NCBI GenBank assembly: GCA_903918595.1
Contig: CAIXFB010000128.1
Coordinates: forward strand, 1-5,805
From: an uncultured Actinomycetes bacterium
GTDB taxonomy: Bacteria > Actinomycetota > Actinomycetes > S36-B12
DNA length: 5,805 nt
Direction: 5' to 3'
Positions 1 through 5,080 of the stretch are shown piece after piece. The notes below the pieces were generated by a model. That model was not told the DNA's origin. It searched no databases and worked only from the letters and a program-made list of their open reading frames with translations. Each line of letters starts with the position of its first letter. Within the stretch, counting starts at the first letter, position 1. The translations under genes were made by a program, and so were the position numbers.

Positions 1-813
1 AACACCGGGAACCTTTGCAGCAGTCGCAGCTGCGGCGATTCCCGCACTCGCGGCGCCAGACATGGATCCGCTCCAGCCGAGGAATACACCCACGTCATCA
101 AGTTTTGGATCGATCCGGGGCAGTGCGAATTGTTCGGTTGCGCCAACGGCAACTGCGTCGCGCATTTTTCCACTGCCAATGTCAAAGGAAGCAACAGCGG
201 GTTTGCCCTTGCTAGTTGCGAGGACGCCACCCAAGTATTCATATGACGGCTGCATCACGGCGGCCATCATGCTGGCTTTGGTGCCACTGCTCATCCCGAA
301 ACCACCGCGCACGAAGTAGCCAATCTCGACGCGACGGGCCAATCCTTCGGACTTCGCTAGCGCAATCGCGCCAGCAAGATTGCCAGGAACAAAGTCATAG
401 CCAAACGCGGTGAGGAGGCGGGCGCCAGTCTGCTCGGCGAGGGGGCCGTACTCCTCGAAGACCCGACGGATGAATGCGCCCTCACCCGTTGAGTCGATGT
501 AGACGCAGCCGGCGTCGATCGCGGCCTCGATTGCGGGATTCCCAATGAGTGAAAACGGGCCAACTGTGGAAATCAGAACGTCATCGTGAGAAGTGAGCAG
601 CGCTCGAACCGACGCCGGATCGTTGATGTCGGCGACCTGCCAGGTGGGGGTGGCTCCGCTGGGTGCCAGCGGAGTGAGTTCCTCGACAACTCCAGTGAGC
701 GCCTGCGCTGAGCGGCCAGCTAGAACTGGCGCCATCCCGGCACGAGTGAGGGCCTCCGCCGTGATGCGTCCTGTGTAACCGGTTGCTCCAAAGAGCACGA
801 ATCGTCGAGACAT
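1..813 (-). CDS. Saccharopine dehydrogenase-like NAD(P)-binding oxidoreductase (C-terminus cut by window edge)
   Basis: An uninterrupted minus-strand reading frame runs from ATG at 813 to the window edge, about 271 codons without a stop. The N-terminus (MSRRFVLFGATGYTGR) carries the dinucleotide-binding Rossmann signature GATGYTGR at residues 9-16. It is followed by LAGRS near 31-35, where such proteins read the NADP phosphate, by ISTVGPF at 81-87, and by AGCVYIDSTGE at 101-111. A GYDFVPGNL motif near 138-146 resembles the GFDSVPSDL motif of the saccharopine-dehydrogenase/trans-acting enoyl reductase family. Members of that family are about 350-420 residues long, so roughly a quarter to a third is missing on the left. 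The substrate cannot be read from sequence: relatives include enoyl reductases acting with polyketide synthases and many uncharacterised soluble oxidoreductases. The start is supported by a -10-like box 6 nt upstream, which suggests a leaderless mRNA. The gene is divergent from the aminotransferase. The family call is firm; the reaction is unknown. Confidence 0.88.
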   Translation of the reverse strand, partial: MSRRFVLFGATGYTGRITAEALTRAGMAPVLAGRSAQALTGVVEELTPLAPSGATPTWQVADINDPASVRALLTSHDDVLISTVGPFSLIGNPAIEAAIDAGCVYIDSTGEGAFIRRVFEEYGPLAEQTGARLLTAFGYDFVPGNLAGAIALAKSEGLARRVEIGYFVRGGFGMSSGTKASMMAAVMQPSYEYLGGVLATSKGKPAVASFDIGSGKMRDAVAVGATEQFALPRIDPKLDDVGVFLGWSGSMSGAASAGIAAAATAAKVPGV

Positions 814-819
814 GGCAAG

Positions 820-825
820 ACCGTA
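820..825 (-). promoter_or_regulatory. Probable leaderless promoter -10 box for the oxidoreductase
   Basis: On the minus strand the hexamer TACGGT fits the actinobacterial TANNNT -10 consensus. It lies 6 nt before the ATG at 813, so the transcript would begin at or next to the start codon. No Shine-Dalgarno sequence lies in front of this ATG, which agrees with leaderless initiation. No convincing -35 box is seen. Confidence 0.5.
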
Positions 826-831
826 GCCCAC

Positions 832-839
832 TCACGTGA
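832..839. promoter_or_regulatory. 8-bp perfect palindrome in the divergent gap, possible operator
   Basis: TCACGTGA is a perfect palindrome lying between the two facing -10 boxes of the oxidoreductase and the aminotransferase. Beyond a 3-nt mismatch on each side, CC (827-828) and GG (843-844) are also symmetric. This position suits a regulator acting on both promoters, but an 8-bp palindrome can occur by chance and no regulator gene is adjacent. Confidence 0.25.
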
Positions 840-848
840 TACGGGCAC

Positions 849-854
849 TACACT
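849..854 (+). promoter_or_regulatory. Probable -10 box for the aminotransferase
   Basis: TACACT fits TANNNT and lies 9 nt before the ATG at 864. Transcription would start within about 3 nt of the start codon, giving a leaderless or nearly leaderless mRNA. No Shine-Dalgarno sequence precedes the ATG and no good -35 box is visible. Confidence 0.45.
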
Positions 855-863
855 CAAATCACT

Positions 864-2240
864 ATGTCTCACGCGTTCTGGCATCCCTTCGCCGATATGT
901 CCGCTGTTGCGGGCAACGACTTTGTTATTGCATCAGGCCACGGCGCTTATGTGACCGGGGCCGATGGGCGTGACTACCTCGATGGCACCGCCGGGCTCTG
1001 GTACTGCAACGTGGGTCATGGGCGCTCGGAGATCGCTGCTGCCGTCGCTGCTCAAATGTCCAAAATCGCCTCCTATTCCAACTTCGGTGATCTTGCGACG
1101 CAGTCCACTCTCGAACTGGCCGATCGCCTCGCTGAGCTGGCGCCGATGGCTGATGCGCGCATCTTCTTTACCAGTGGCGGATCTGACGCGGTCGATACCG
1201 CTGTGAAGTTGGTGCGCAGATATTGGATTCTGGAAGGTCAACCGACCAAGCAGATCATCATTACGCGGACCCGCTCGTATCACGGGATGCATTTTGGTGG
1301 AACGTCACTTGGTGGGATCCCGGCCAACAAAGACGGTTATGGCGAACTCGACCCGAATGTGCGAAACGTTGCGTGGGATGACCCCTGGGCACTTGCCAAA
1401 GAGATCGACGACGTTGGTGCCGATCGCGTTGCGGCTTTTTTCTGCGAGCCGATCATTGGTGCCGGCGGGGTATATCTGCCACCGGAGGGCTATCTCGATG
1501 AAGTCCGGGCAATGTGCCGCGAGCGCGATGTGCTCTTTGTTACAGATGAAGTGATCTGTGGATTTGGTAGAACGGGCTCCATGTTCGGTTCAACTTTGTG
1601 GGACCTCGATCCAGACATCATGCTCACCGCAAAAGGACTGACATCTGGCTATCAGCCCATGGGGGCGGTTTTCGTGTCGGGCAAAGTTGCTGAGCCATTT
1701 TGGAATACCCCTGGACTCGTATGGCGGCACGGTTACACGTATTCCGGTCACGCGAGCGCAGCAGCTGCTGCAATGGCCAACCTGGACATCATCGAGCGCG
1801 AGGGTCTGATTGCTCGGGTTGCAGATCTTTCGTTGGCGCTCTCAGGTGCCCTCGCGCCGTTGCGTGGGCACTCGTGGGTGAGCGATGTGCGCAGTGGCGT
1901 AGGGCTACTCGGCGCCGTGACTATCGACCCGACAGTTTTGGCAGAAGACCCAACCATTCTTGGACGATTGATGTTCGCTACCCGATCGCGCGGAGTGATC
2001 CTGCGCCCACTCGCGGATGGCTCGATGCAGATTTCTCCGCCATTCGTGATTAACCGTGATGAGCTGAAGATGATCGGTTCAGCATTGGATGAATCCCTCA
2101 CTGAACTGGGCTCGGTCAATATTCCGCGAGCTCAACTCGATGTTGATTTGCTACCCGAACAAACGCGCGACGATGCTGGCGGCTTTGACTCTCTCGATGC
2201 AATGCTGCGCGCTGAAGTTCCCCCGCATCACCGCGCTTGA
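864..2240 (+). CDS. Class III PLP-dependent aminotransferase (omega-transaminase type)
   Basis: A 458-residue fold-type I aminotransferase of class III, which moves an amino group from an omega-amino acid, amine or amino acid to a keto acid such as pyruvate using pyridoxal phosphate. Visible landmarks are: LWYCNVGHGR at 45-54, typical of the omega-transaminase active-site entrance; the phosphate-binding loop FFTSGGSDAVDTAVK at 101-115; SYHG at 138-141, where Y139 should stack on the cofactor ring; CEP with E195; DEVICGFGRTG at 228-238, where D228 pairs with the PLP nitrogen; and TAKGL with K257 as the Schiff-base lysine. YTYSGH lies at 291-296 and RPL with R381 is a candidate substrate-carboxylate binder. 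All catalytic residues are present, so it should be active. A tail of about 40 residues after 415 looks poorly conserved. Likely substrates are beta-alanine, taurine, GABA or polyamine-type amines, but motifs alone do not choose between them. The gene is divergent from the oxidoreductase and convergent with mscL. Confidence 0.93.
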   Translation: MSHAFWHPFADMSAVAGNDFVIASGHGAYVTGADGRDYLDGTAGLWYCNVGHGRSEIAAAVAAQMSKIASYSNFGDLATQSTLELADRLAELAPMADARIFFTSGGSDAVDTAVKLVRRYWILEGQPTKQIIITRTRSYHGMHFGGTSLGGIPANKDGYGELDPNVRNVAWDDPWALAKEIDDVGADRVAAFFCEPIIGAGGVYLPPEGYLDEVRAMCRERDVLFVTDEVICGFGRTGSMFGSTLWDLDPDIMLTAKGLTSGYQPMGAVFVSGKVAEPFWNTPGLVWRHGYTYSGHASAAAAAMANLDIIEREGLIARVADLSLALSGALAPLRGHSWVSDVRSGVGLLGAVTIDPTVLAEDPTILGRLMFATRSRGVILRPLADGSMQISPPFVINRDELKMIGSALDESLTELGSVNIPRAQLDVDLLPEQTRDDAGGFDSLDAMLRAEVPPHHRA

Positions 2241-2277
2241 ACCTGAGTACGAATACACCTTGCGTTCGAACTAATTG

Positions 2278-2655
2278 CTAGTTGCTCTTGCCTTCTGCGA
2301 GTAGGTCGCGGATTTCGCCGAGGAGTTTCACGTCAGCGGGTGTGGCATCAACGTCGCCCTGACCTGTGCGCTGCCGGTACTTGTTCATCGGCACAACAAA
2401 AACGAAGTAAATGACAGACAGAGTGATAACGAACGTGATTATGGCGTTGATCATTGCTGTGAAATCAATGACCTGACCATTGATGGTGACCGTTCCTACG
2501 TCGACTCCACCGCCGAGGAAAATCCCCACAATCGGTGAAATAAGTGCTTCAGAAAAGGTGCCGATCAAGGAAGCGAACGCAGCGCCGACCACAAAAGCAA
2601 CGGCGAGGTCAATGACATTTCCGCGAAGGACAAATGCTCTGAATCCCTTGATCAT
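2278..2655 (-). CDS. mscL: Large-conductance mechanosensitive channel MscL
   Basis: A 125-residue protein with the full MscL plan. It is an inner-membrane homopentameric channel that opens under membrane tension to release solutes during hypo-osmotic shock. The N-terminal helix MIKGFRAFVLRGNVIDLAV is diagnostic of the family. TM1 spans about 13-42, the periplasmic loop about 43-65 (GGGVDVGTVTINGQVID), and TM2 about 66-90, ending in VPMNKYR. A cytoplasmic helix-bundle segment (KLLGEIRDLLAEG) closes the protein. The start at 2655 is chosen over the ATG at 2670 because family members begin MIKGF/MLKGF and because AGGAGA lies 6 nt upstream of 2655. The 2670 ATG overlaps the stop of the upstream SAF gene as ATGA and would put the ribosome-binding site inside the coding region. 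F21 occupies the position of the pore-lining V21 of the M. tuberculosis channel. Last gene of the fmdB-SAF-mscL group. Confidence 0.96.
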   Translation of the reverse strand: MIKGFRAFVLRGNVIDLAVAFVVGAAFASLIGTFSEALISPIVGIFLGGGVDVGTVTINGQVIDFTAMINAIITFVITLSVIYFVFVVPMNKYRQRTGQGDVDATPADVKLLGEIRDLLAEGKSN

Positions 2656-2661
2656 GGTGTG

Positions 2662-2667
2662 TCTCCT
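2662..2667 (-). promoter_or_regulatory. Ribosome binding site that decides the mscL start
   Basis: AGGAGA on the minus strand lies 6 nt before the ATG at 2655 and overlaps the last codons and stop of the upstream SAF gene. It identifies 2655, not the upstream ATG at 2670, as the mscL start and implies translation from a shared transcript. Confidence 0.7.
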
Positions 2668-3134
2668 CATGACTGGCTGGTTGACGTACCACGAATAATG
2701 ACAGCCACACCGCTATTTTTGGTTGAACTGAGCGCAAGAGTCGTGCCAAGTGACTGGTCAACGGCCACAACCAGAAACGATGAATTGCTCACTCCAGTAC
2801 TCATCGGGATGCGCAGAACCCTGGCAGAGGTTGCGAGAACTTCAGGAGCACCCTCCGGCGTTGTCCCGACAAGATCGATGAGATCCCCGATGCTGAGTGC
2901 TGAAGCAGATGATGCGGACGTGAGAGTCACCGGCACTGCGACCTCGCCGGTCCGAAGACTGTCAGAGATGCGATTTTCACTGAGGGGAACCGTTGGTGCG
3001 GGAGATTGTTGAAGTGACGTTAGCGCGAAAAGCACCCCGAGACCGGCCACTGTTGCGGCTACGATTCTCCGATGACGTTGCAGCGAGCGAGCGGCTTTGG
3101 GAAAGCGCGTGGCCAGGTGAGAAAGTGGCCGCAT
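2667..3134 (-). CDS. Membrane-anchored SAF / CpaB (RcpC)-like protein
   Basis: A 155-residue protein with a basic N-terminus (HLATRFPKAARSLQRHRR), one hydrophobic segment at about 24-41, and an exported beta-rich domain. The stretch ALSIGDLIDLVGTTPEG at 79-95, followed by VLATSARVLRIP at 99-110 and FLVVAVDQ...TTLALSS...GVAVIIRG at 120-149, matches the C-terminal pattern of SAF/RcpC/CpaB proteins. That pattern is a GD[LR]VD turn, a Vl-V strand, then a 'vaV..e.a..la' helix. CpaB proteins help assemble Flp pili, but no other pilus genes are present, and such single SAF proteins next to mscL and fmdB in actinobacteria have no assigned function. The usual first half of the SAF domain, with its 'DLPAGTVL' turn after the membrane anchor, appears shortened or missing. 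The stop codon lies just before the mscL start. The start is supported by a -10-like box 7 nt upstream. Confidence 0.78.
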   Translation of the reverse strand: MRPLSHLATRFPKAARSLQRHRRIVAATVAGLGVLFALTSLQQSPAPTVPLSENRISDSLRTGEVAVPVTLTSASSASALSIGDLIDLVGTTPEGAPEVLATSARVLRIPMSTGVSNSSFLVVAVDQSLGTTLALSSTKNSGVAVIIRGTSTSQS

Positions 3135-3141
3135 TTGCCTG

Positions 3142-3171
3142 ACGCTAGGTGGGTTTGTCGATCATGTCGAA
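3142..3171 (-). promoter_or_regulatory. Probable leaderless promoter of the SAF-mscL pair
   Basis: On the minus strand TTCGAC (3171-3166) and TAGCGT (3147-3142) are separated by 18 nt and serve as candidate -35 and -10 boxes. The -10 box lies 7 nt before the ATG at 3134, which has no clear Shine-Dalgarno sequence. SAF and mscL may therefore have their own promoter in addition to read-through from the fmdB-like gene, which ends 74 nt upstream. Confidence 0.4.
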
Positions 3172-3208
3172 CGGCTATCCACAGCCTGACACTCACATAG
3201 CTTGACCG

Positions 3209-3544
3209 TTAGGTTGAGGAGGCGGGCTTCTTCGACTCCGTTTTTGCAGGGGCGCTCGGCGTGGGACTTGTGCTGCTCGTAGTGCTGCTGCTCGTGTCGG
3301 CCTTCTTGGATTCTGACTTGGTGGCAGTCGTGCTGCTCGAGCTGCCGGTGCCGCTCTCGCCAGACGAACGGGAATCAGTTCGATAAAACCCGGAGCCCTT
3401 GAAGACGACGCCAACACCGGTGAAGAGTTTGCGAATGGGGGAGTGACCGCATTCTGGGCACTCGGTCAGAGTTGCGTCGGTCATCTTTTGCACAACCTCA
3501 TGGGTGGCGTCGCAACTCGAACACTCGTACTCATAGGTGGGCAC
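3209..3544 (-). CDS. FmdB-family zinc-ribbon protein, probable Ruc-like (Rv0991c-type) redox-regulated chaperone
   Basis: A 111-residue protein beginning MPTYEYECSSC, the signature of the FmdB/CxxC_CxxC_SSSS regulatory-domain family. Two CxxC pairs, C8/C11 and C29/C32, form a single zinc ribbon within the first 45 residues. From about residue 57 the chain is low-complexity and rich in Ser, Thr, Lys, Pro and Ala, almost certainly disordered. M. tuberculosis Rv0991c (Ruc) has the same plan and length, and the same genomic neighbours on its 5-formyl-THF cyclo-ligase/galU side. It is known as a chaperone activated when oxidation releases zinc from the cysteines, and it is co-regulated with hsp60/hsp70. 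The start is GTG at 3544, supported by AGGAGG 4 nt upstream. A perfect CIRCE operator overlaps its promoter, which independently points to a protein-quality-control role. Family membership is seen directly; the chaperone role is inferred. Confidence 0.92.
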   Translation of the reverse strand: MPTYEYECSSCDATHEVVQKMTDATLTECPECGHSPIRKLFTGVGVVFKGSGFYRTDSRSSGESGTGSSSSTTATKSESKKADTSSSTTSSTSPTPSAPAKTESKKPASST

Positions 3545-3548
3545 AGAT

Positions 3549-3554
3549 CCTCCT
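3549..3554 (-). promoter_or_regulatory. Strong Shine-Dalgarno site supporting the GTG start of the fmdB-like gene
   Basis: AGGAGG on the minus strand, 4 nt before the GTG at 3544, is a full match to the anti-Shine-Dalgarno core. It contrasts with the leaderless-looking starts of most other genes here and fits a leader of roughly 30 nt behind the CIRCE-controlled promoter. Confidence 0.75.
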
Positions 3555-3580
3555 GAAAAAACCCCTCACGGAAAGATCCA

Positions 3581-3610
3581 ATATTAGCACTCGCGGGCTA
3601 GGAGTGCTAA
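3581..3610 (-). promoter_or_regulatory. Promoter of the fmdB-like gene, overlapped by CIRCE
   Basis: On the minus strand TTAGCA (3610-3605) is a 4/6 match to TTGACA, and TAATAT (3586-3581) is a good -10 box, with 18 nt between them. The -35 box lies within one CIRCE arm and the -10 box overlaps the other. Bound HrcA would therefore block RNA polymerase directly. Confidence 0.6.
3584..3610. promoter_or_regulatory. CIRCE operator (HrcA binding site)
   Basis: A perfect inverted repeat, TTAGCACTC (3584-3592), 9-nt spacer GCGGGCTAG, GAGTGCTAA (3602-3610). This matches the canonical CIRCE element with the canonical spacer length. CIRCE is bound by the repressor HrcA, which controls groES/groEL and sometimes dnaK operons, and is released on heat or protein-folding stress. 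It sits in the divergent gap between the fmdB-like gene and the fluC pair, covering the core promoter of the former and the -35 region of the latter. A chance 18-of-18 match is very unlikely. Confidence 0.95.
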
Positions 3611-3625
3611 ATCGTGAGTTGTACC

Positions 3626-3631
3626 TAGGGT
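3626..3631 (+). promoter_or_regulatory. Probable leaderless promoter -10 box of the fluC pair
   Basis: TAGGGT fits TANNNT and lies exactly 6 nt before the GTG at 3638, the same arrangement and hexamer as in front of galU. No Shine-Dalgarno sequence precedes the GTG. The matching -35 position falls in the right arm of CIRCE. There is no leader long enough for a fluoride riboswitch. Confidence 0.5.
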
Positions 3632-3637
3632 TCCCTC

Positions 3638-4042
3638 GTGCAGCAGGTGACGGTTTCTCGATTGCTGCTCGTTGCATTAGGTGGTGTGCTGGGCTCCCTG
3701 GCACGCTTTGTCATTGAGCAATCTGCTCCGCTGATCCACTCCACAATTTGGGCCACTCTCGTGGTCAATGTGGTGGGCTGTTGTGCCATTGGCTTGGTGG
3801 CCGCGCGATTCACACCAGCCACACCACCGTGGGTGCATGTTTTCTTCGTCACCGGTCTCCTCGGTGGATTCACTACCTTCTCGGCGTTTGCTGCTGAAGT
3901 TGTGATCACTGCGAATGATGCGGAGATCGGAACCGCTCTCCTCTACATGGGCGCTACGTTGATCGCGGGCCTGCTCGTGGTTCCGCTCGGAGTTCGTGCG
4001 AGTGCGCTGCTTCGGACGGCACCTCGTAGGACCGGCCCATGA
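3638..4042 (+). CDS. fluC: Fluoride channel subunit FluC/CrcB (first of a pair)
   Basis: A 134-residue, four-helix membrane protein of the FluC/CrcB family, which exports fluoride passively as an antiparallel dual-topology dimer and so protects the cell from fluoride toxicity. Diagnostic motifs are GGVLGSLARF at 15-24 with conserved R23, TLVVNVVG at 40-47 with the pore Asn N44, and GLLGGFTTFSAF at 73-84. The last carries the central sodium-binding TTFS break and the Phe-box residues F81 and F84. A short basic tail (VRASALLRTAPRRTG) likely sits in the cytoplasm. The start is GTG at 3638, supported by the -10-like box 6 nt upstream; a second GTG at 3647 is possible. Its stop overlaps the next gene's ATG (ATGA, 4039-4042), so translation is probably coupled. 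Paired crcB genes usually make a heterodimer in which each subunit has a fixed orientation. Confidence 0.95.
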   Translation: MQQVTVSRLLLVALGGVLGSLARFVIEQSAPLIHSTIWATLVVNVVGCCAIGLVAARFTPATPPWVHVFFVTGLLGGFTTFSAFAAEVVITANDAEIGTALLYMGATLIAGLLVVPLGVRASALLRTAPRRTGP

Positions 4043-4413
4043 GCAGCCTCATGATGACCAGTTATCTGTGGGTTGCTCTGGGTGCAGTGATCGGTGCGCC
4101 CCTGCGCTACCTCGTCGAAAGTCTTGCGAATCGCAATCGTTCACTGACCGATTTCCCGCGCGGACTGTTTATGGTGAACGTTGTTGGTTCCGCTCTAGCT
4201 GGCATTGTTATCGCGGGTACTTCAGGAAACCTGCGTCTCATGCTGCTCGTAGGGTTCTGCGGAGCATTCACAACGTTCTCGGGCTTTGGCTGGGCGGCAA
4301 CACGATTGTGGAGCGAAGCTCGCCGAATGTTCTGGATCACGGTCCTCGGTATGACCGCCAGCTGCGTTTTGGCCTTCTACATCATGTGGTCAGTCACTTC
4401 ACTGCTGCAATAG
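4039..4413 (+). CDS. fluC: Fluoride channel subunit FluC/CrcB (second of a pair)
   Basis: A 124-residue paralogue of the upstream gene with four predicted membrane helices. It has GAVIGAPLRY at 15-24 with R23, GLFMVNVVGS at 42-51 with pore Asn N47, and GFCGAFTTFSGF at 72-83 with F80 and F83. The second Gly of the usual GGxTTFS motif is Ala (A76). The loop after helix 1 is more basic (NRNR at 31-34) than in the first subunit, consistent with opposite fixed membrane orientations of a heterodimer. The start at 4039 overlaps the previous stop by 4 nt and has AGGA 7 nt upstream; ATG codons at 4051 and 4054 are alternatives. Its last 20 bp overlap, tail to tail, the end of the cyclo-ligase gene. 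Confidence 0.94.
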   Translation: MSSLMMTSYLWVALGAVIGAPLRYLVESLANRNRSLTDFPRGLFMVNVVGSALAGIVIAGTSGNLRLMLLVGFCGAFTTFSGFGWAATRLWSEARRMFWITVLGMTASCVLAFYIMWSVTSLLQ

Positions 4414-5032
4414 TGCGTTTTTCCGTCACGATGACATCGACCTGCAAATCGTGTGTTTCGCGTGGTGTGGCGTCAATGAATTCATCGTCGTGAACAAGTC
4501 CGATAAGAAGTGGTCGAACGGTGCTGTCCAGTTCGCCCAGAGTGCGGTCATAAAACCCACCACCTTGGCCGAGACGAAAACCGTTCGCATCGATTGCCAG
4601 AGCTGGCACCACGACAGCGCTCGCCATCGCCAATGGTGCAGCACCGATTCCAACAGCAGGCCCGGATGGCTCAGGGATCCCCCAACGCGATTCCGTCATC
4701 GGAAACCGCTCGTCATCGACGCACCACTCAAGTGATTCACCCGCTACGCGAGGAATCAACACGGTGACACCCTTCGCACGCAGATCGGCTCTCAGAATTG
4801 CTGTGTTGGGCTCGGTTTCCGTAGATACGTAAACAGCGACAATGCTTGCGGAAGTAATCGGGCTTAGGCGATTGAGTTCGCTCAGCACCAGGTGGCTGAT
4901 TACCTCGCCGGAAAGAGTGCGGAGTCTGCCATCGGCGTCGGCACTGTGCCGCTCCCGGCGCGCGGCTCGGATCCGCCCCCTGAGTTCAGCCTTCTCAGGA
5001 CCCTTCTCAGGATCCTGCTTATGCCCAGACAT
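4394..5032 (-). CDS. 5-formyltetrahydrofolate cyclo-ligase (5,10-methenyltetrahydrofolate synthetase)
   Basis: Uses ATP to convert 5-formyl-THF to 5,10-methenyl-THF, returning the stored folate to one-carbon metabolism; cytoplasmic. Counting from the upstream ATG at 5041 (215 residues), the landmarks are: K17 and LRGRIRAARRE at 20-30, the N-terminal basic helix; YVSTETEPNTAIL at 71-83, with the folate-site glutamates; WGIPEP at 120-125; and VPALAID...FRLGQGGGFYDR at 145-166, the ATP/phosphate-binding signature. HDLQVDVIVTE at 197-207 closes the fold. All core motifs are intact. I favour the ATG at 5032 because AGGA lies 8 nt upstream; the in-frame ATG at 5041 adds only three residues and lacks a properly spaced ribosome site. 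The order cyclo-ligase then divergent galU matches Rv0992c-Rv0993. No clear -10 box was found for it. Confidence 0.94.
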   Translation of the reverse strand: MSGHKQDPEKGPEKAELRGRIRAARRERHSADADGRLRTLSGEVISHLVLSELNRLSPITSASIVAVYVSTETEPNTAILRADLRAKGVTVLIPRVAGESLEWCVDDERFPMTESRWGIPEPSGPAVGIGAAPLAMASAVVVPALAIDANGFRLGQGGGFYDRTLGELDSTVRPLLIGLVHDDEFIDATPRETHDLQVDVIVTEKRTIAAVK

Positions 5033-5068
5033 AGGGCACATCCTGCCGAACCGGACCGGCCAAACGCG

Positions 5069-5074
5069 TAGGGT
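5069..5074 (+). promoter_or_regulatory. Probable leaderless promoter -10 box of galU
   Basis: TAGGGT fits TANNNT and lies exactly 6 nt before the ATG at 5081. There is no Shine-Dalgarno sequence. The hexamer and spacing are identical to those in front of the first fluC gene. No good -35 box is visible. Confidence 0.5.
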
Positions 5075-5080
5075 CGTCGC

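Noticed and set aside
933..1292. Antisense open frames within the aminotransferase gene.
   Set aside because: They are codon-bias shadows of a well-conserved gene, without ribosome sites or recognisable domains.
2269..2283. AACTA/TAGTT hairpin between the convergent aminotransferase and mscL genes.
   Set aside because: A 5-bp AT-rich stem without a T-tract; chance is likely, so no terminator is called in this 37-bp gap.
2656..2670. Upstream ATG for mscL giving MRRHT before MIKGF, overlapping the previous stop as ATGA.
   Set aside because: Family proteins begin at MIKGF/MLKGF, and AGGAGA sits 6 nt before 2655; using 2670 would place that ribosome site inside the gene.
3173..3186. GGCT...AGCC hairpin between the fmdB-like gene and the SAF gene.
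   Set aside because: The stem is only 4 bp and has no T-run.
3565..3618. Outer inverted repeat CTCACG...CGTGAG around CIRCE, considered as part of a larger operator or a HAIR (HspR) site.
   Set aside because: It is not centred on CIRCE and does not match the CTTGAGT-N7-ACTCAAG HAIR consensus.
3545..3637. Fluoride (crcB-motif) riboswitch upstream of the fluC pair.
   Set aside because: The leader appears absent or only a few nt long, and no pseudoknot-like riboswitch core is recognisable.
4400..4422. CACT...AGTG stem followed by five T residues after the second fluC gene, as a terminator.
   Set aside because: The stem is only 4-5 bp with an 8-nt loop and low GC, too weak to call.
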